A stretch of 24,323 nucleotides of DNA. It comes from an uncultured Slackia sp. (GTDB lineage Bacteria > Actinomycetota > Coriobacteriia > Coriobacteriales > Eggerthellaceae). The stretch spans positions 1 to 24,323 of the forward strand of contig USLD01000005.1 of NCBI GenBank assembly GCA_900555495.1, written 5' to 3'. A program made the position numbers and the translations under genes. The notes beneath the pieces are model-generated. The model had not been told where the DNA came from. It saw nothing but the letters and a program-made list of their open reading frames with translations, and made no database searches. Numbering within the stretch: position 1 is the first letter of the stretch; each line of letters begins with the position of its first letter. Below, in pieces: positions 14,309-22,901 of this stretch.

Positions 14309-14983
14309 ATGAATCAAGACATCGCGGCCAAAGCGGCCGCTCTCCCCTCGGATTCGAACGATTGGCTCGACAGGGCGGTTCTTTATGAACTGCTTTCGAT
14401 GGGGCTTTTGCTTCCGACAAATCAGCTTGCAGAAGTTCTTTCAAACGGCGATTACGCTTCGGCGTTAGGGGCTTCGATCAAGGCAAGGGGGTTCGAGTCG
14501 TTCGACGAGACAACGCTCGAGACATATCGAAACTCCGATGTCGAAGAGGTGTTTCATCGCATTCGCCGCGAATATACGCGTTTGTTCGCCACGCCGAAAA
14601 ACGTGCTTGTGTCTCCTTATGCGGGCGTATGGCATGCGGAAAAGGTCGGCGTGCAGCCCGTGCTTTTCGTGAACAAAGAATCCATGGGCGTCGAGCGTTT
14701 CATGAAGAGCTGCGGCCTTGAGGCGCGCGAGGGCAAAAACGAGCCGTTCGACCACATTGGCACCGAATTTGAATTCCTGAATTATCTGTGCTTGCGGCGA
14801 TCGGGCCTTATGGCGGCATCTGGAAGCGACGATGCTCCTGAAAATGCATACGAGGTGTTTTACGAGCAGCATATTGCTCCTTGGGTCGGCGATTTCGCAA
14901 AAGCACTTGCCGAGCATGCCGAAGAGCCGCTCTATCGTGTGTTGGCCGACGTTCTTTGCGCCCTGCCTGAAAAAGCTTTGTAA
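14309..14983 (+). CDS. TorD/DmsD-family molybdoenzyme chaperone
   Basis: 224 residues, helical, soluble. The family marks are visible: REYTRLFATPKN (about 88-98), SPYAGVWHAE (102-111), FMKSCGLEAREGKNEPFDHIGTEFEFLNYL (131-160). These cytoplasmic proteins bind the Tat signal of a molybdoenzyme and hold it back until the cofactor is inserted. The client is almost certainly the catalytic subunit encoded at 10283-12751. ATG 14309 has AAGGAAGG at 14296-14303 with a 5-base spacer. It lies 114 bases after the haem b gene, in which I see no terminator. Confidence 0.9.
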   Translation: MNQDIAAKAAALPSDSNDWLDRAVLYELLSMGLLLPTNQLAEVLSNGDYASALGASIKARGFESFDETTLETYRNSDVEEVFHRIRREYTRLFATPKNVLVSPYAGVWHAEKVGVQPVLFVNKESMGVERFMKSCGLEAREGKNEPFDHIGTEFEFLNYLCLRRSGLMAASGSDDAPENAYEVFYEQHIAPWVGDFAKALAEHAEEPLYRVLADVLCALPEKAL

Positions 14984-15207
14984 GAGAAGGAATCGGTGGG
15001 GCCGAACCGCATTCCGTTTGCAGATGGGGACAATAGAGACGGCCTAAGCCGCGGGGCTGATTCCGGAGCTCTTCTGGTGTCAACCCCTTTTCTTTCGTCA
15101 ACGTTTTCTTTGCGTGGGCAGAACCGCGCCGATTGCGCGTCGAAACCTTTCCAAATATGCGACAATGGCACGTGAAAAAGAGGTTATGACGTAAGGCACG
15201 TGACATT
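14984..15207. promoter_or_regulatory. Gap with putative promoter of the recJQ-rel unit
   Basis: No gene is visible. TTGCGC (15133-15138), 17 bases and TATGCG (15156-15161) could be the promoter. GGCACGTGA occurs twice as a direct repeat, at 15167-15175 and 15195-15203, just downstream of the presumed transcription start and next to the start codon; the core CACGTG is palindromic. No clear ribosome site precedes ATG 15208. Confidence 0.4.
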
Positions 15208-18200
15208 ATGGCAGCGCAATTTCATGTGGCGTCGGCTGACCCGACGCTTGTTTCATCGTTTCAGCAGGAATTCGGGCTTCCGCGCTTTGTGGCGCGCACG
15301 ATGGCGGCTCACGGCATCGCAAGCATCGACGAGGCCCGTTCGTTTCTCTCGCCCGACCTTGAGCGTGATTGGCGAAATCCTTACGAGATTCCCGATATGA
15401 GCCAAGCGGCCGATCGCCTTGAGGCGGCCATTCGCGAGGGTCGGCGCATCCTGGTGTTCGGCGACTTCGACCTTGACGGCATTTCGGCGACTACGGTGCT
15501 TACGCGCGGTCTGCGTGCGCTCGGTGCCGATGCGGTGCCGCTTATTCCGAAGCGTTTCGAGGAAGGCTACGGCCTGACCGCCGCTTCGATTGCTCGCGCG
15601 AAAACCCATGAGCCGTCATTGATCGTTACGGTGGACTGCGGCATTTCGTGTAAAGACGAAGTGAATGCCGTGCTGGCCGACGGCATCGACGTGGTCGTCA
15701 CCGACCATCATGAGCCGGGGGCTTGCGTTCCCGAAGGCGTTCCCGTGGCCGATCCCAAGTGCGACCCTGATTGTGAAAGCTCCATCCTTGCCGGCGTTGG
15801 TGTGGCGCTCAAGATGGTGCAGGTGCTCGGCGGACGTTTGGGGCAGCCGCACCTGTGGCGCGAATACACTGATTTCGCAACGCTGGGCACGGTGGCCGAC
15901 CTTATGCCGCTGCGTGGCGAGAACCGCGCGCTGGTGGCCGACGGCATCGCGCGCATGAATGCGAATCCGCGTCCGTGCATTGCAGCGCTTATCGGCGTAT
16001 GCAACGTGGCGGGCAAGCCGCTTTCCTCGACGAATCTTTCGTTTTCGCTCATTCCGCGTCTGAATGCGGCGGGCCGTATGGGCAATGCCGATCTGGCGCT
16101 TGAGCTTTTGATGGCCGACGATTTCGAAACGGCCCAGATCAAGGCCGGCGAGCTCGATCTTGTCAACGACGCCCGCCGCGCTATCGAAGCCGACCTCGCT
16201 GAAGAGGCGAAAGAAAAGGCCGACGCCATTTATTCAGGCCAGCGTGCGCTTGTGGTTGCGGGCGAGGGCTGGCATGAGGGCGTGAAGGGCATCGTGGCGT
16301 CGCGTTTGGTAAACGCATACGGTGTGCCTTCGCTCCTCTTCACCATCGAGGGCGACGAGGCGCGCGGTTCCGGCCGAAGCGTGGGCAGGGTGAACCTGTT
16401 CAAGGCCGTCGAATCCACGTCCGACATTCTGACGCGCTTCGGCGGGCACGAGGCCGCCGTGGGCGTGACGCTTCCCGCCGATAAGCTGCCCGAGTTTTCC
16501 GAGCGCTTGTGCGCATATATGGACACGCTTCCCGAAGACAGCTTCCATCCGCTGGTCGAGGTCGATTCGCTTGTCGATTTGGGCGAGCTGACGCTCGAAA
16601 GCGTCGATGCGCTGTCAAGTTTGGCGCCGTTCGGGCAGGAGAACCTTACGCCGCGTTATCTGGCGCGCAATATCCGCCTTTCGAATTGCCGCGCGGTGGG
16701 TGCGGGCAAAAACCACCTCGCCTGCACGCTTACCGACGGGGTGTCTTCGGTCGATGCGATTATGTTCCACTGCGACGGCATCGGCGAGTTCATGGCATGC
16801 GGCAGCGTGGTGGATGCGGCGTTTCAGGTGCAGATCGACGAATGGCGTGGTCGCCGTACGGTGAAATGCATGCTTGACGTGGTGGAGCCTGCCAGCGCAT
16901 GCCCCGCGCTGAAGGCATGTCTTCCCACCGAGGACATGGAATTCATCGACGATTTGTGTGGCGAAGACCGCGAGCCATGCGTCGACGGGCCGTGTTGTTG
17001 CGAGGCGCAAAGGCGCGAGCGGCGTGAACATTGGCAGCGTGTCGCTTCAGCCGACCCCGCCGGCCTGACGGATGCGCTGGTTGCAGCCATCGTCGGAGAA
17101 TCCGAACTGCACGATGCTCAAAAACGCGCATTGTCCTGCCTTGCGCGCGGCGAAAACACCTTGACCATTATGGGCACGGGGCGCGGCAAGTCGCTTGTCT
17201 TTCATGTGCATGCTGCACGTTGCGCGTTGACGGCCGGTCAAGTGAGCGTGTTCGTCTATCCGTTGCGCGCGCTCATTTCCGACCAGGCATATCACCTGTC
17301 CGCGCTTCTTGCGGGCTTCGGGCTTGCTGCCGCGTCGTTGACGGGCGAAACGTCGTTCGAAGAACGTGTCGATGTATATGCCGGTCTTGCGGACGGGTCG
17401 GTCGACGTGCTGCTGACCACGCCCGAATATCTTGCATGGCATGCGGGTGACATCGCGGCATGCGGGCGCATCGGCTTTCTGGCGGTTGACGAGGCGCATC
17501 ATATGGCGCAGGCGGGCTCCGGAAAACGCGAGGCGTACGACAAACTGCGCGATATCGTTGCCTTGATGGACAATCCTGTCGTGTTGGCGGCAACCGCAAC
17601 GGCCCCCGATGAAACTGCGGCGCGCATCGCGGAAGTGCTCGACGTTCGGGAAGTGGTCTATGACGGCGCCGACCGTCCGAATCTGAGAATCGACGACCGC
17701 CGCAGCCTGCGCGATAAAGACAGCTATTTGGCTTCGATCGTGGCGTCGGGCGAAAAGACCATCGTGTATGTGAATTCACGCATGGGTTCGGTCGACCTTA
17801 CGCGTAGCCTCCGACGAATGGTCCCCCAGATCGCCATGCAAATCGGTTTTTACAACGCCGGCCTCTCGCGTGACGAGCGTTCCCGCATCGAGCGTCTGTT
17901 CAGGGAAAACGTCTTGCGCGTGTTGGTGTGTACTTCCGCATTCGGCGAAGGCGTCGATATCGCCGACGTGCGTCACGTGGTGCTTTACGGCATGCCGTTT
18001 TCTGAGGTCGAATTCAATCAGATCAGTGGCCGTGCCGGACGAAACGGGCAGGATGCGTGCATCCATCTGCTTTTCGGAAGTCGCGATGCGGCGGTCAATC
18101 AGGATATTTTGCGCCAGGCCGCACCCGAGCACGATGCGTTGGGGCAGGTGTATCGCGAGCTGCGCTGCTTGCAGCGCGACGCCGAATCGCGCAGCGATGC

Positions 18201-18579
18201 CGTGCGCAACGAAGATGTTTTCTTTACAATGTCCGACGAAGAATTGGCGCGTGTCTGCAACGCGCGCACGCCGCGCTTTGCTGTGACGCCCGATGTCTGC
18301 GCCAGCGGCATGGCCGTGTTCGAAGAGCTGGGGCTCGTGCGTTTGCGCGATGCGTCGACGAACGGGGTTGCGCGGCGTCAGGTTCATGTATGCGCGTTCG
18401 GAGGCAAGGTCGAGCTGACCGACAGCGTGCGCTATCGCGAGGGGCTCGACGAATCGGAAGCGTTCGCTCGCTTCACCGAGTGGGTGATGCGCACGCCCGC
18501 ATCGTCGCTTCGCGAGCGGCTCATCAGGCCGATTGTGCCGAAAGGCGTTTTGGGGGAAGGGGAAAGCCATGTCCGATGA
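15208..18579 (+). CDS. recJ: RecJ-RecQ fusion: single-strand exonuclease joined to a superfamily 2 helicase
   Basis: 1123 residues against ~570 for plain RecJ. Residues 1-560 are RecJ: FGDFDLDGISAT (84-95), VDCGIS (142-147), VTDHHEPG (164-171), VADLMP (229-234), LIPRLNAAGRMG (281-292), a DHHA1 part (RGSGRS..RFGGHEAAVGV, 386-420) and the OB part (PFGQENLTPRY). A cysteine-rich linker (565-598) follows. Residues ~630-960 are a RecQ-like helicase: HDAQKRAL, Walker A GTGRGKS (656-662), YPLRALISDQ, TTPEYLAWH, DEAH (761-764), ATATAP (795-800), VCTSAFGEGVDIADVRHVV and QISGRAGRNG (938-947). The standard RecQ zinc-binding part and HRDC domain are not recognisable. RecQ opens duplex ends and RecJ degrades the 5' strand in RecF-type repair, so a fusion makes sense. 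ATG 15208 is chosen by homology. It overlaps rel by 11 bases. Confidence 0.9.
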   Translation: MAAQFHVASADPTLVSSFQQEFGLPRFVARTMAAHGIASIDEARSFLSPDLERDWRNPYEIPDMSQAADRLEAAIREGRRILVFGDFDLDGISATTVLTRGLRALGADAVPLIPKRFEEGYGLTAASIARAKTHEPSLIVTVDCGISCKDEVNAVLADGIDVVVTDHHEPGACVPEGVPVADPKCDPDCESSILAGVGVALKMVQVLGGRLGQPHLWREYTDFATLGTVADLMPLRGENRALVADGIARMNANPRPCIAALIGVCNVAGKPLSSTNLSFSLIPRLNAAGRMGNADLALELLMADDFETAQIKAGELDLVNDARRAIEADLAEEAKEKADAIYSGQRALVVAGEGWHEGVKGIVASRLVNAYGVPSLLFTIEGDEARGSGRSVGRVNLFKAVESTSDILTRFGGHEAAVGVTLPADKLPEFSERLCAYMDTLPEDSFHPLVEVDSLVDLGELTLESVDALSSLAPFGQENLTPRYLARNIRLSNCRAVGAGKNHLACTLTDGVSSVDAIMFHCDGIGEFMACGSVVDAAFQVQIDEWRGRRTVKCMLDVVEPASACPALKACLPTEDMEFIDDLCGEDREPCVDGPCCCEAQRRERREHWQRVASADPAGLTDALVAAIVGESELHDAQKRALSCLARGENTLTIMGTGRGKSLVFHVHAARCALTAGQVSVFVYPLRALISDQAYHLSALLAGFGLAAASLTGETSFEERVDVYAGLADGSVDVLLTTPEYLAWHAGDIAACGRIGFLAVDEAHHMAQAGSGKREAYDKLRDIVALMDNPVVLAATATAPDETAARIAEVLDVREVVYDGADRPNLRIDDRRSLRDKDSYLASIVASGEKTIVYVNSRMGSVDLTRSLRRMVPQIAMQIGFYNAGLSRDERSRIERLFRENVLRVLVCTSAFGEGVDIADVRHVVLYGMPFSEVEFNQISGRAGRNGQDACIHLLFGSRDAAVNQDILRQAAPEHDALGQVYRELRCLQRDAESRSDAVRNEDVFFTMSDEELARVCNARTPRFAVTPDVCASGMAVFEELGLVRLRDASTNGVARRQVHVCAFGGKVELTDSVRYREGLDESEAFARFTEWVMRTPASSLRERLIRPIVPKGVLGEGESHVR

Positions 18580-20935
18580 GGCAAGGGTGGAAGGTCGCGA
18601 TACGATGCGCATCGAGCCGATGCTCGCCAATGCCGTCGGCGAACCGATCGGTGAGTTTTTCGACGGGGGCATCGCTCCTTCTGCAAATCCGTCCGAAGCG
18701 AAGTCTCCCGAAGTCCGCTTCGCCAAGCTGAAGAAAATCGCCTCGACGTATTTGTCCGAACAAGACTGCGAGCTGATTGAAAAGGCATATCGTTTCGCGT
18801 CCGAGGTTCATGCCGACCAGAAGCGCAAAAGCGGCGAACCCTTCGTTGCCCACCCGATCGAGGTCGCACTGATTCTGACCGATCTGCGCATGGACGCCGA
18901 TACGCTGTGTGCCGCCCTCCTTCACGACACCGTGGAAGACACGCCCACCACGGTCGAGCAGGTCTCCGACCTGTTCAACCCTCAGGTCGCCCAGCTTGTG
19001 CAGGGCGTTACCAAGATTACGCGCATCGAGGTGGAAAGCCTGACCGACGAACAGGCGGCAACTATTCGCAAGATGTTCGTCGCCATGAGCAAAGATATTC
19101 GCGTTATCGTGATCAAGCTCGCCGACCGCCTGCACAACATGCGCACGCTTTCGGCCCTCAAGGAAGATCGTCGCATTTTCAAAGCGCGCGAAACGCTTGA
19201 AATCTATGCGCCGATCGCGCATCGCCTTGGCATCGGCTCGATCAAGTGGGAGCTTGAAGACCTGTCGTTTTACTATCTCGACCCAGTCAAGTTCGGCCAG
19301 ATCAGCCGCATGGTGGCGGAAAGCCGCATGGAGCGAGAACGCTATCTTGCCGACGTGATCGAACTTTTGACGGGCGAACTCGACAAAGTGAACATCAAAG
19401 GCCATATTGCCGGGCGCCCCAAGCACCTGTATTCCATCTATCAGAAAATGACCAAGCGTGGGAAGGGCTTCTCGGAAATCTACGACCTCATTGCCGTGCG
19501 CGTCATCGTAAAGACGGTGAAGGATTGCTATTCGGTGCTCGGCGCGGTCCATTCCCTGTGGCATCCGATGCCGGGGCGTTTCAAAGACTATATTGCCATG
19601 CCCAAGCTCAATATGTATCAGAGCTTGCACACGACGGTCATCGGGCCGTCGGGCCGTCCGCTCGAGGTGCAGATCCGCACCGAGGAAATGCATCGCATGA
19701 GCGAATACGGCGTGGCTGCGCATTGGCGTTATAAAGAGAAGGGCAGCAAGGCCGATGCCGCTTTCGACCGCCAGATCGCATGGCTGCGCCAGATGGTCGA
19801 CTGGCAAGAGGAAACCAAAGACTCGCGCGAGTTCCTCAGCGAGCTTAAGGTCGACCTTGCTCCGACTGAGGTGTTCGTATTCACGCCCGCAGGCGAGGTC
19901 ATGAGCCTGCGCAGCGGTTCGACCCCGGTCGATTTCGCCTACAACGTACACTCGGAGGTGGGCAACCACTGTGTTGGCGCGAAGGTGAACGGCGCTATCG
20001 TTCCATTGTCTTACGAACTGCAGATGGGCGATCGCGTGGAAATTCTCACGCAGAAAAGCGCCACGCCGTCGCGCGACTGGATCAAGATGGTCAAGACGCC
20101 TTCGGCACGCAGCAAGATCCGCAGCTACTTCTCGAAGGTCAGCCGAAGCGACGATTTGATCCTCGGCCGTGAAAAGCTGGCTCGCGAGATGAAAAAGCAC
20201 GGTCTGGGCCTGGGTTCCACCTCGTCGGTGCGCGCGCAGAAGCAGGTCGCCGAGCAGATGGGCTACAAAGACGTCGAAGACATGATGGTGGCCATCGGTG
20301 CCGGCAAAGAAACCGTGCTGCACGTGGCGAACCGCCTGATCAAGATCTTGCATCCCGAGCCCGTAGACGATACGCCCACCATTCCCATGATGAGCAGCGG
20401 CATCATGCCGCCCATGATTACGTCGGTCAAACGCCCCTTGCCGCGTCGTGCCCATTCGTCCAACGGCGTCGTCGTTGCGGGGCTCGATAGCGCGCCGGTG
20501 CGCCTTTCGCGTTGCTGCAACCCCGTTCCGGGCGACAAGATCATCGGTTTCGTCACGCGCGGACGCGGCGTTTCGGTGCATCGCGCCGATTGCCCCAATG
20601 CGAAAGACCTCATGCGCGACCAAGGCCGTCTCATCGGCGTTTCGTGGGAAGATTCCGCCGAGAATACAAGTTCGTATCAGGTTGAAGTGTTCATCGAAGC
20701 ACTCGACCGCATGAACCTTTTGCGTGATATCATCAACACGTTGTCCGATACGGGCGTCAACGTGCTCTCCTCGAACACGGTAAGCCATTCAGACGGCATC
20801 GTGGAAATGAGATATTTGTTCCAGGTGTCGCAGGTTTCCAACATCGAGAACATTCTCGAGTCGTTGCGCAAAATCGACGGCGTGTTCGATGCTCGCCGCA
20901 TGCTTCCGGGCGATGCGGTGCATCGAAGGAAATAG
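18569..20935 (+). CDS. rel: Bifunctional (p)ppGpp synthetase/hydrolase
   Basis: 788 residues, the usual size of long RelA/SpoT homologues. The HD hydrolase part has HPIEVA (His95), LLHDTVEDT (His119-Asp120, Glu123-Asp124) and KLADRLHNMRT, all intact. The synthetase part runs from HLYSIYQKM through DLIAVRVIV to PGRFKDYIAMPK; its RFKD (337-340) is the charge pattern of bifunctional enzymes, not of synthesis-only RelA. Then come QIRTEEMHRMSEYGVAAHWRYKE, a TGS domain (about 434-490), the RCCNPVPGDKIIGFVTRGRGVSVH region and a C-terminal ACT domain (about 705-788). The start is ATG 18569 with GGAAGGGG ahead, overlapping the recJQ stop by 11 bases (translational coupling). The first ~50 residues are variable. 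Frame upstream of 18569 is inside recJQ and is rejected. Confidence 0.95.
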   Translation: MSDEARVEGRDTMRIEPMLANAVGEPIGEFFDGGIAPSANPSEAKSPEVRFAKLKKIASTYLSEQDCELIEKAYRFASEVHADQKRKSGEPFVAHPIEVALILTDLRMDADTLCAALLHDTVEDTPTTVEQVSDLFNPQVAQLVQGVTKITRIEVESLTDEQAATIRKMFVAMSKDIRVIVIKLADRLHNMRTLSALKEDRRIFKARETLEIYAPIAHRLGIGSIKWELEDLSFYYLDPVKFGQISRMVAESRMERERYLADVIELLTGELDKVNIKGHIAGRPKHLYSIYQKMTKRGKGFSEIYDLIAVRVIVKTVKDCYSVLGAVHSLWHPMPGRFKDYIAMPKLNMYQSLHTTVIGPSGRPLEVQIRTEEMHRMSEYGVAAHWRYKEKGSKADAAFDRQIAWLRQMVDWQEETKDSREFLSELKVDLAPTEVFVFTPAGEVMSLRSGSTPVDFAYNVHSEVGNHCVGAKVNGAIVPLSYELQMGDRVEILTQKSATPSRDWIKMVKTPSARSKIRSYFSKVSRSDDLILGREKLAREMKKHGLGLGSTSSVRAQKQVAEQMGYKDVEDMMVAIGAGKETVLHVANRLIKILHPEPVDDTPTIPMMSSGIMPPMITSVKRPLPRRAHSSNGVVVAGLDSAPVRLSRCCNPVPGDKIIGFVTRGRGVSVHRADCPNAKDLMRDQGRLIGVSWEDSAENTSSYQVEVFIEALDRMNLLRDIINTLSDTGVNVLSSNTVSHSDGIVEMRYLFQVSQVSNIENILESLRKIDGVFDARRMLPGDAVHRRK

Positions 20936-20944
20936 AACAGGGGG

Positions 20945-20974
20945 AAGGTCCCGCGCTTTCGGGCTCGGGACCTT
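20945..20974 (+). terminator. Hairpin after rel, possible terminator
   Basis: AAGGTCCCG (20945-20953) and CGGGACCTT (20966-20974) form a perfect 9-bp stem with a 12-base loop, followed by TT then GG. It starts 10 bases after the rel stop. The T-run is short, so readthrough into the next gene is possible. Confidence 0.6.
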
Positions 20975-21060
20975 TGGCGCGAAGGGGTCCGCTTGCGCGG
21001 TGTTTTTCGCGTAAGGGCCCGTCGGCGGAATGTCGCGGGCGGAATCGAAAGGAACTATTG

Positions 21061-21741
21061 ATGCGTGCGGATTGCAAACGCGTCGTCACCGACGCCAATG
21101 GCTGCGTTCCGGTGTCCATCCTGGTCATCGGCATGATGGATAACAACTGCTTTATCGTTTCGTCGGGTCGCGAAGAGGGTGCGCCCGCATTGGTGGTCGA
21201 TCCCGCAGGCGATGCCGACGCTATTCTGAAAGCGCTCGGCTGGCTCGATTTGAAATACATCGTTTGCACGCATGACCACAACGACCATCTGGTCGCGCTT
21301 CCTGCGTTGCAGAAGGCCACGGGCGCCGAGGTCATCGCCCATCCGCTCGATTCGAAGATCATCGAATCCGGTCAGCCCGGTTATTTCGGCGATTGGGATG
21401 CCGTGGCTCCCGTGCATGTCGATCGCAAGGTCAAAGACGGCGATACGATCAAGCTCGGATCGCTCGAATTCAAGGTCTTGCATACTCCCGGCCACACCAA
21501 GGGCGGCATCTGCCTGTATCTTCCCGGCTTCGATGGCAAGCCCGGCCTGCTTTTCTCGGGCGACACGTTGTTCCGCGGAGCCACTGGCCGCGTCGATTTC
21601 GAGGGCGGCAGCGCCCGCGAAATGCGTGCGAGCCTGCGCAATAAGCTCGCCGCCCTGCCCGACTCGACGATCGTGTATCCCGGCCATGAGGGTCTGACGA
21701 CCATCGGCATGGAACGCCGTCGCGTCATCGAGGCGTTTTAG
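21061..21741 (+). CDS. Metallo-beta-lactamase-fold hydrolase (glyoxalase II-like)
   Basis: 226 residues. The zinc-binding motifs are complete: THDHNDH (70-76; His71, His73, Asp75, His76), HTPGHTKGG (His145), SGDTLFRGATGRVD (Asp168) and YPGHEGLT near the C-terminus. The layout is that of the short YcbL/GloB-like group of hydroxyacylglutathione hydrolase relatives, which cleave thioesters; the true substrate is unknown, and a low-molecular-weight thiol other than glutathione would be expected in an actinobacterium. No signal peptide, so cytosolic. ATG 21061 follows AAAGGA; the frame open from 20974 lies in the rel terminator region and has no family match. This gene commonly follows rel in Gram-positive genomes. 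Confidence 0.87.
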   Translation: MRADCKRVVTDANGCVPVSILVIGMMDNNCFIVSSGREEGAPALVVDPAGDADAILKALGWLDLKYIVCTHDHNDHLVALPALQKATGAEVIAHPLDSKIIESGQPGYFGDWDAVAPVHVDRKVKDGDTIKLGSLEFKVLHTPGHTKGGICLYLPGFDGKPGLLFSGDTLFRGATGRVDFEGGSAREMRASLRNKLAALPDSTIVYPGHEGLTTIGMERRRVIEAF

Positions 21742-21783
21742 CGGAGCGGCGCCGAGGCGCACGCAATCGATCGGAGGATCTAA

Positions 21784-22836
21784 GTGACCGTCGAATTCGG
21801 AACTTTCATGGCGGGGGTTATGTCCGACCCGCTCATGCTTGCCGTTACGCTGCTCAACGTCGCCGTCATCGTCGTCAACGGCGCGACCGATGCGCCCAAC
21901 GCCATCGCGACCGTGGTATCCACGCGCTCCATGAAGCCTCGCCCCGCGATCATCATGGCGGCTCTTTGCAACTTTTTAGGATTGCTCGTCGTCTCGGTGT
22001 TCACGAGCGCCGTCGCCAACACCATTTTCAAAATGGTCGATTTCGGCGGCGACAATCAAGCCGCCTTGGCGGCTTTGGCCGCGGCTATGGTGGCCATCAT
22101 CGTCTGGGGCGCCGCAGCGTGGTTCTTCGGCATACCTACGTCGCAGAGCCATTCGCTTATCGCCGGCCTGACGGGCGCGGCCATCGCTGCAGTCGGCAGC
22201 TTCGATGCCATTAACTGGGGCGAATGGATGAAGGTCATTTACGGCATCCTGCTTTCGACCTTCCTCGGCTTCGGCATGGGGTGGTTGACGGCGAAAGTCA
22301 TCGCGCGGCTCTGTCGGAATGTGCAGCGTGCCAAAGCGAACCAGGTGTTTCATTGGGGCCAGATCGTCGCGGGCGCAGGAGTCGCCTTCATGCATGGCGC
22401 CCAGGACGGCCAGAAGTTCATGAGCGTGTTCATGCTCGGCATCGCTTTGGCGGCCGGACTCGGCCAACCCGCCCAGCTCGCCTTGCCCGTATGGCTCATG
22501 GTGCTGTGCGCCGTGAATATGGGTCTGGGCACCGCGATCGGCGGCGAACGCATCATCAAAAACGTCGCCATGAATATGGTCAAGCTCGAGGTCTACCAGG
22601 GTTTCGCGGCAAGCGCTTCCGCCACGTTGTGCCTCATAGTGGCTACGTTCACCGGCATGCCGGTGTCTACGACGCACGTGAAAACGACGGCTATCATGGG
22701 CGTCGGCGCCGCCAAGCGCAAAAGCGCCGTGAAATGGCAGGTCGCCATCGATATGGTGAAGACCTGGGTGCTTACCTTCCCCGGATGCGGCCTCATAGGT
22801 TTCTTGATGGCCGAGCTGTTCCTACTCTTCGTATAA
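21784..22836 (+). CDS. pit: PiT-family inorganic phosphate transporter
   Basis: 350 residues, about ten membrane segments, made of two inverted PHO-4 repeats. The first signature is NGATDAPNAIATVVSTRSM (32-50), the second HGAQDGQKFMSV (204-215), followed by PVSTTHVKTTAIMGVGAAKR near the C-terminus. PiT carriers bring in phosphate (as a metal-phosphate complex) with protons or sodium. The start is GTG 21784 with GGAGG at 21773-21777 and a 6-base spacer. It is 42 bases after the hydrolase gene and 65 bases ahead of the DUF47 partner, separated by a small hairpin. Confidence 0.93.
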   Translation: MTVEFGTFMAGVMSDPLMLAVTLLNVAVIVVNGATDAPNAIATVVSTRSMKPRPAIIMAALCNFLGLLVVSVFTSAVANTIFKMVDFGGDNQAALAALAAAMVAIIVWGAAAWFFGIPTSQSHSLIAGLTGAAIAAVGSFDAINWGEWMKVIYGILLSTFLGFGMGWLTAKVIARLCRNVQRAKANQVFHWGQIVAGAGVAFMHGAQDGQKFMSVFMLGIALAAGLGQPAQLALPVWLMVLCAVNMGLGTAIGGERIIKNVAMNMVKLEVYQGFAASASATLCLIVATFTGMPVSTTHVKTTAIMGVGAAKRKSAVKWQVAIDMVKTWVLTFPGCGLIGFLMAELFLLFV

Positions 22837-22866
22837 ATGCGCGCCGCATCGCGCGTCGGCGCGCAT
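22837..22866 (+). other. Hairpin between pit and the DUF47 gene
   Basis: ATGCGCGCC (22837-22845) and GGCGCGCAT (22858-22866) form a perfect 9-bp stem with a 12-base loop, beginning directly after the pit stop. There is no U-tract, so I read it as an mRNA stability or processing element that could set the ratio of the two products. Confidence 0.5.
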
Positions 22867-22901
22867 GAGCGCCGCTGTCTGTCACATGAGAAAGGCCGAC
22901 G

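Noticed and set aside
18524..20788. 754-codon minus-strand frame
   Set aside because: Shadow of rel, with no recognisable domain and no start signal.
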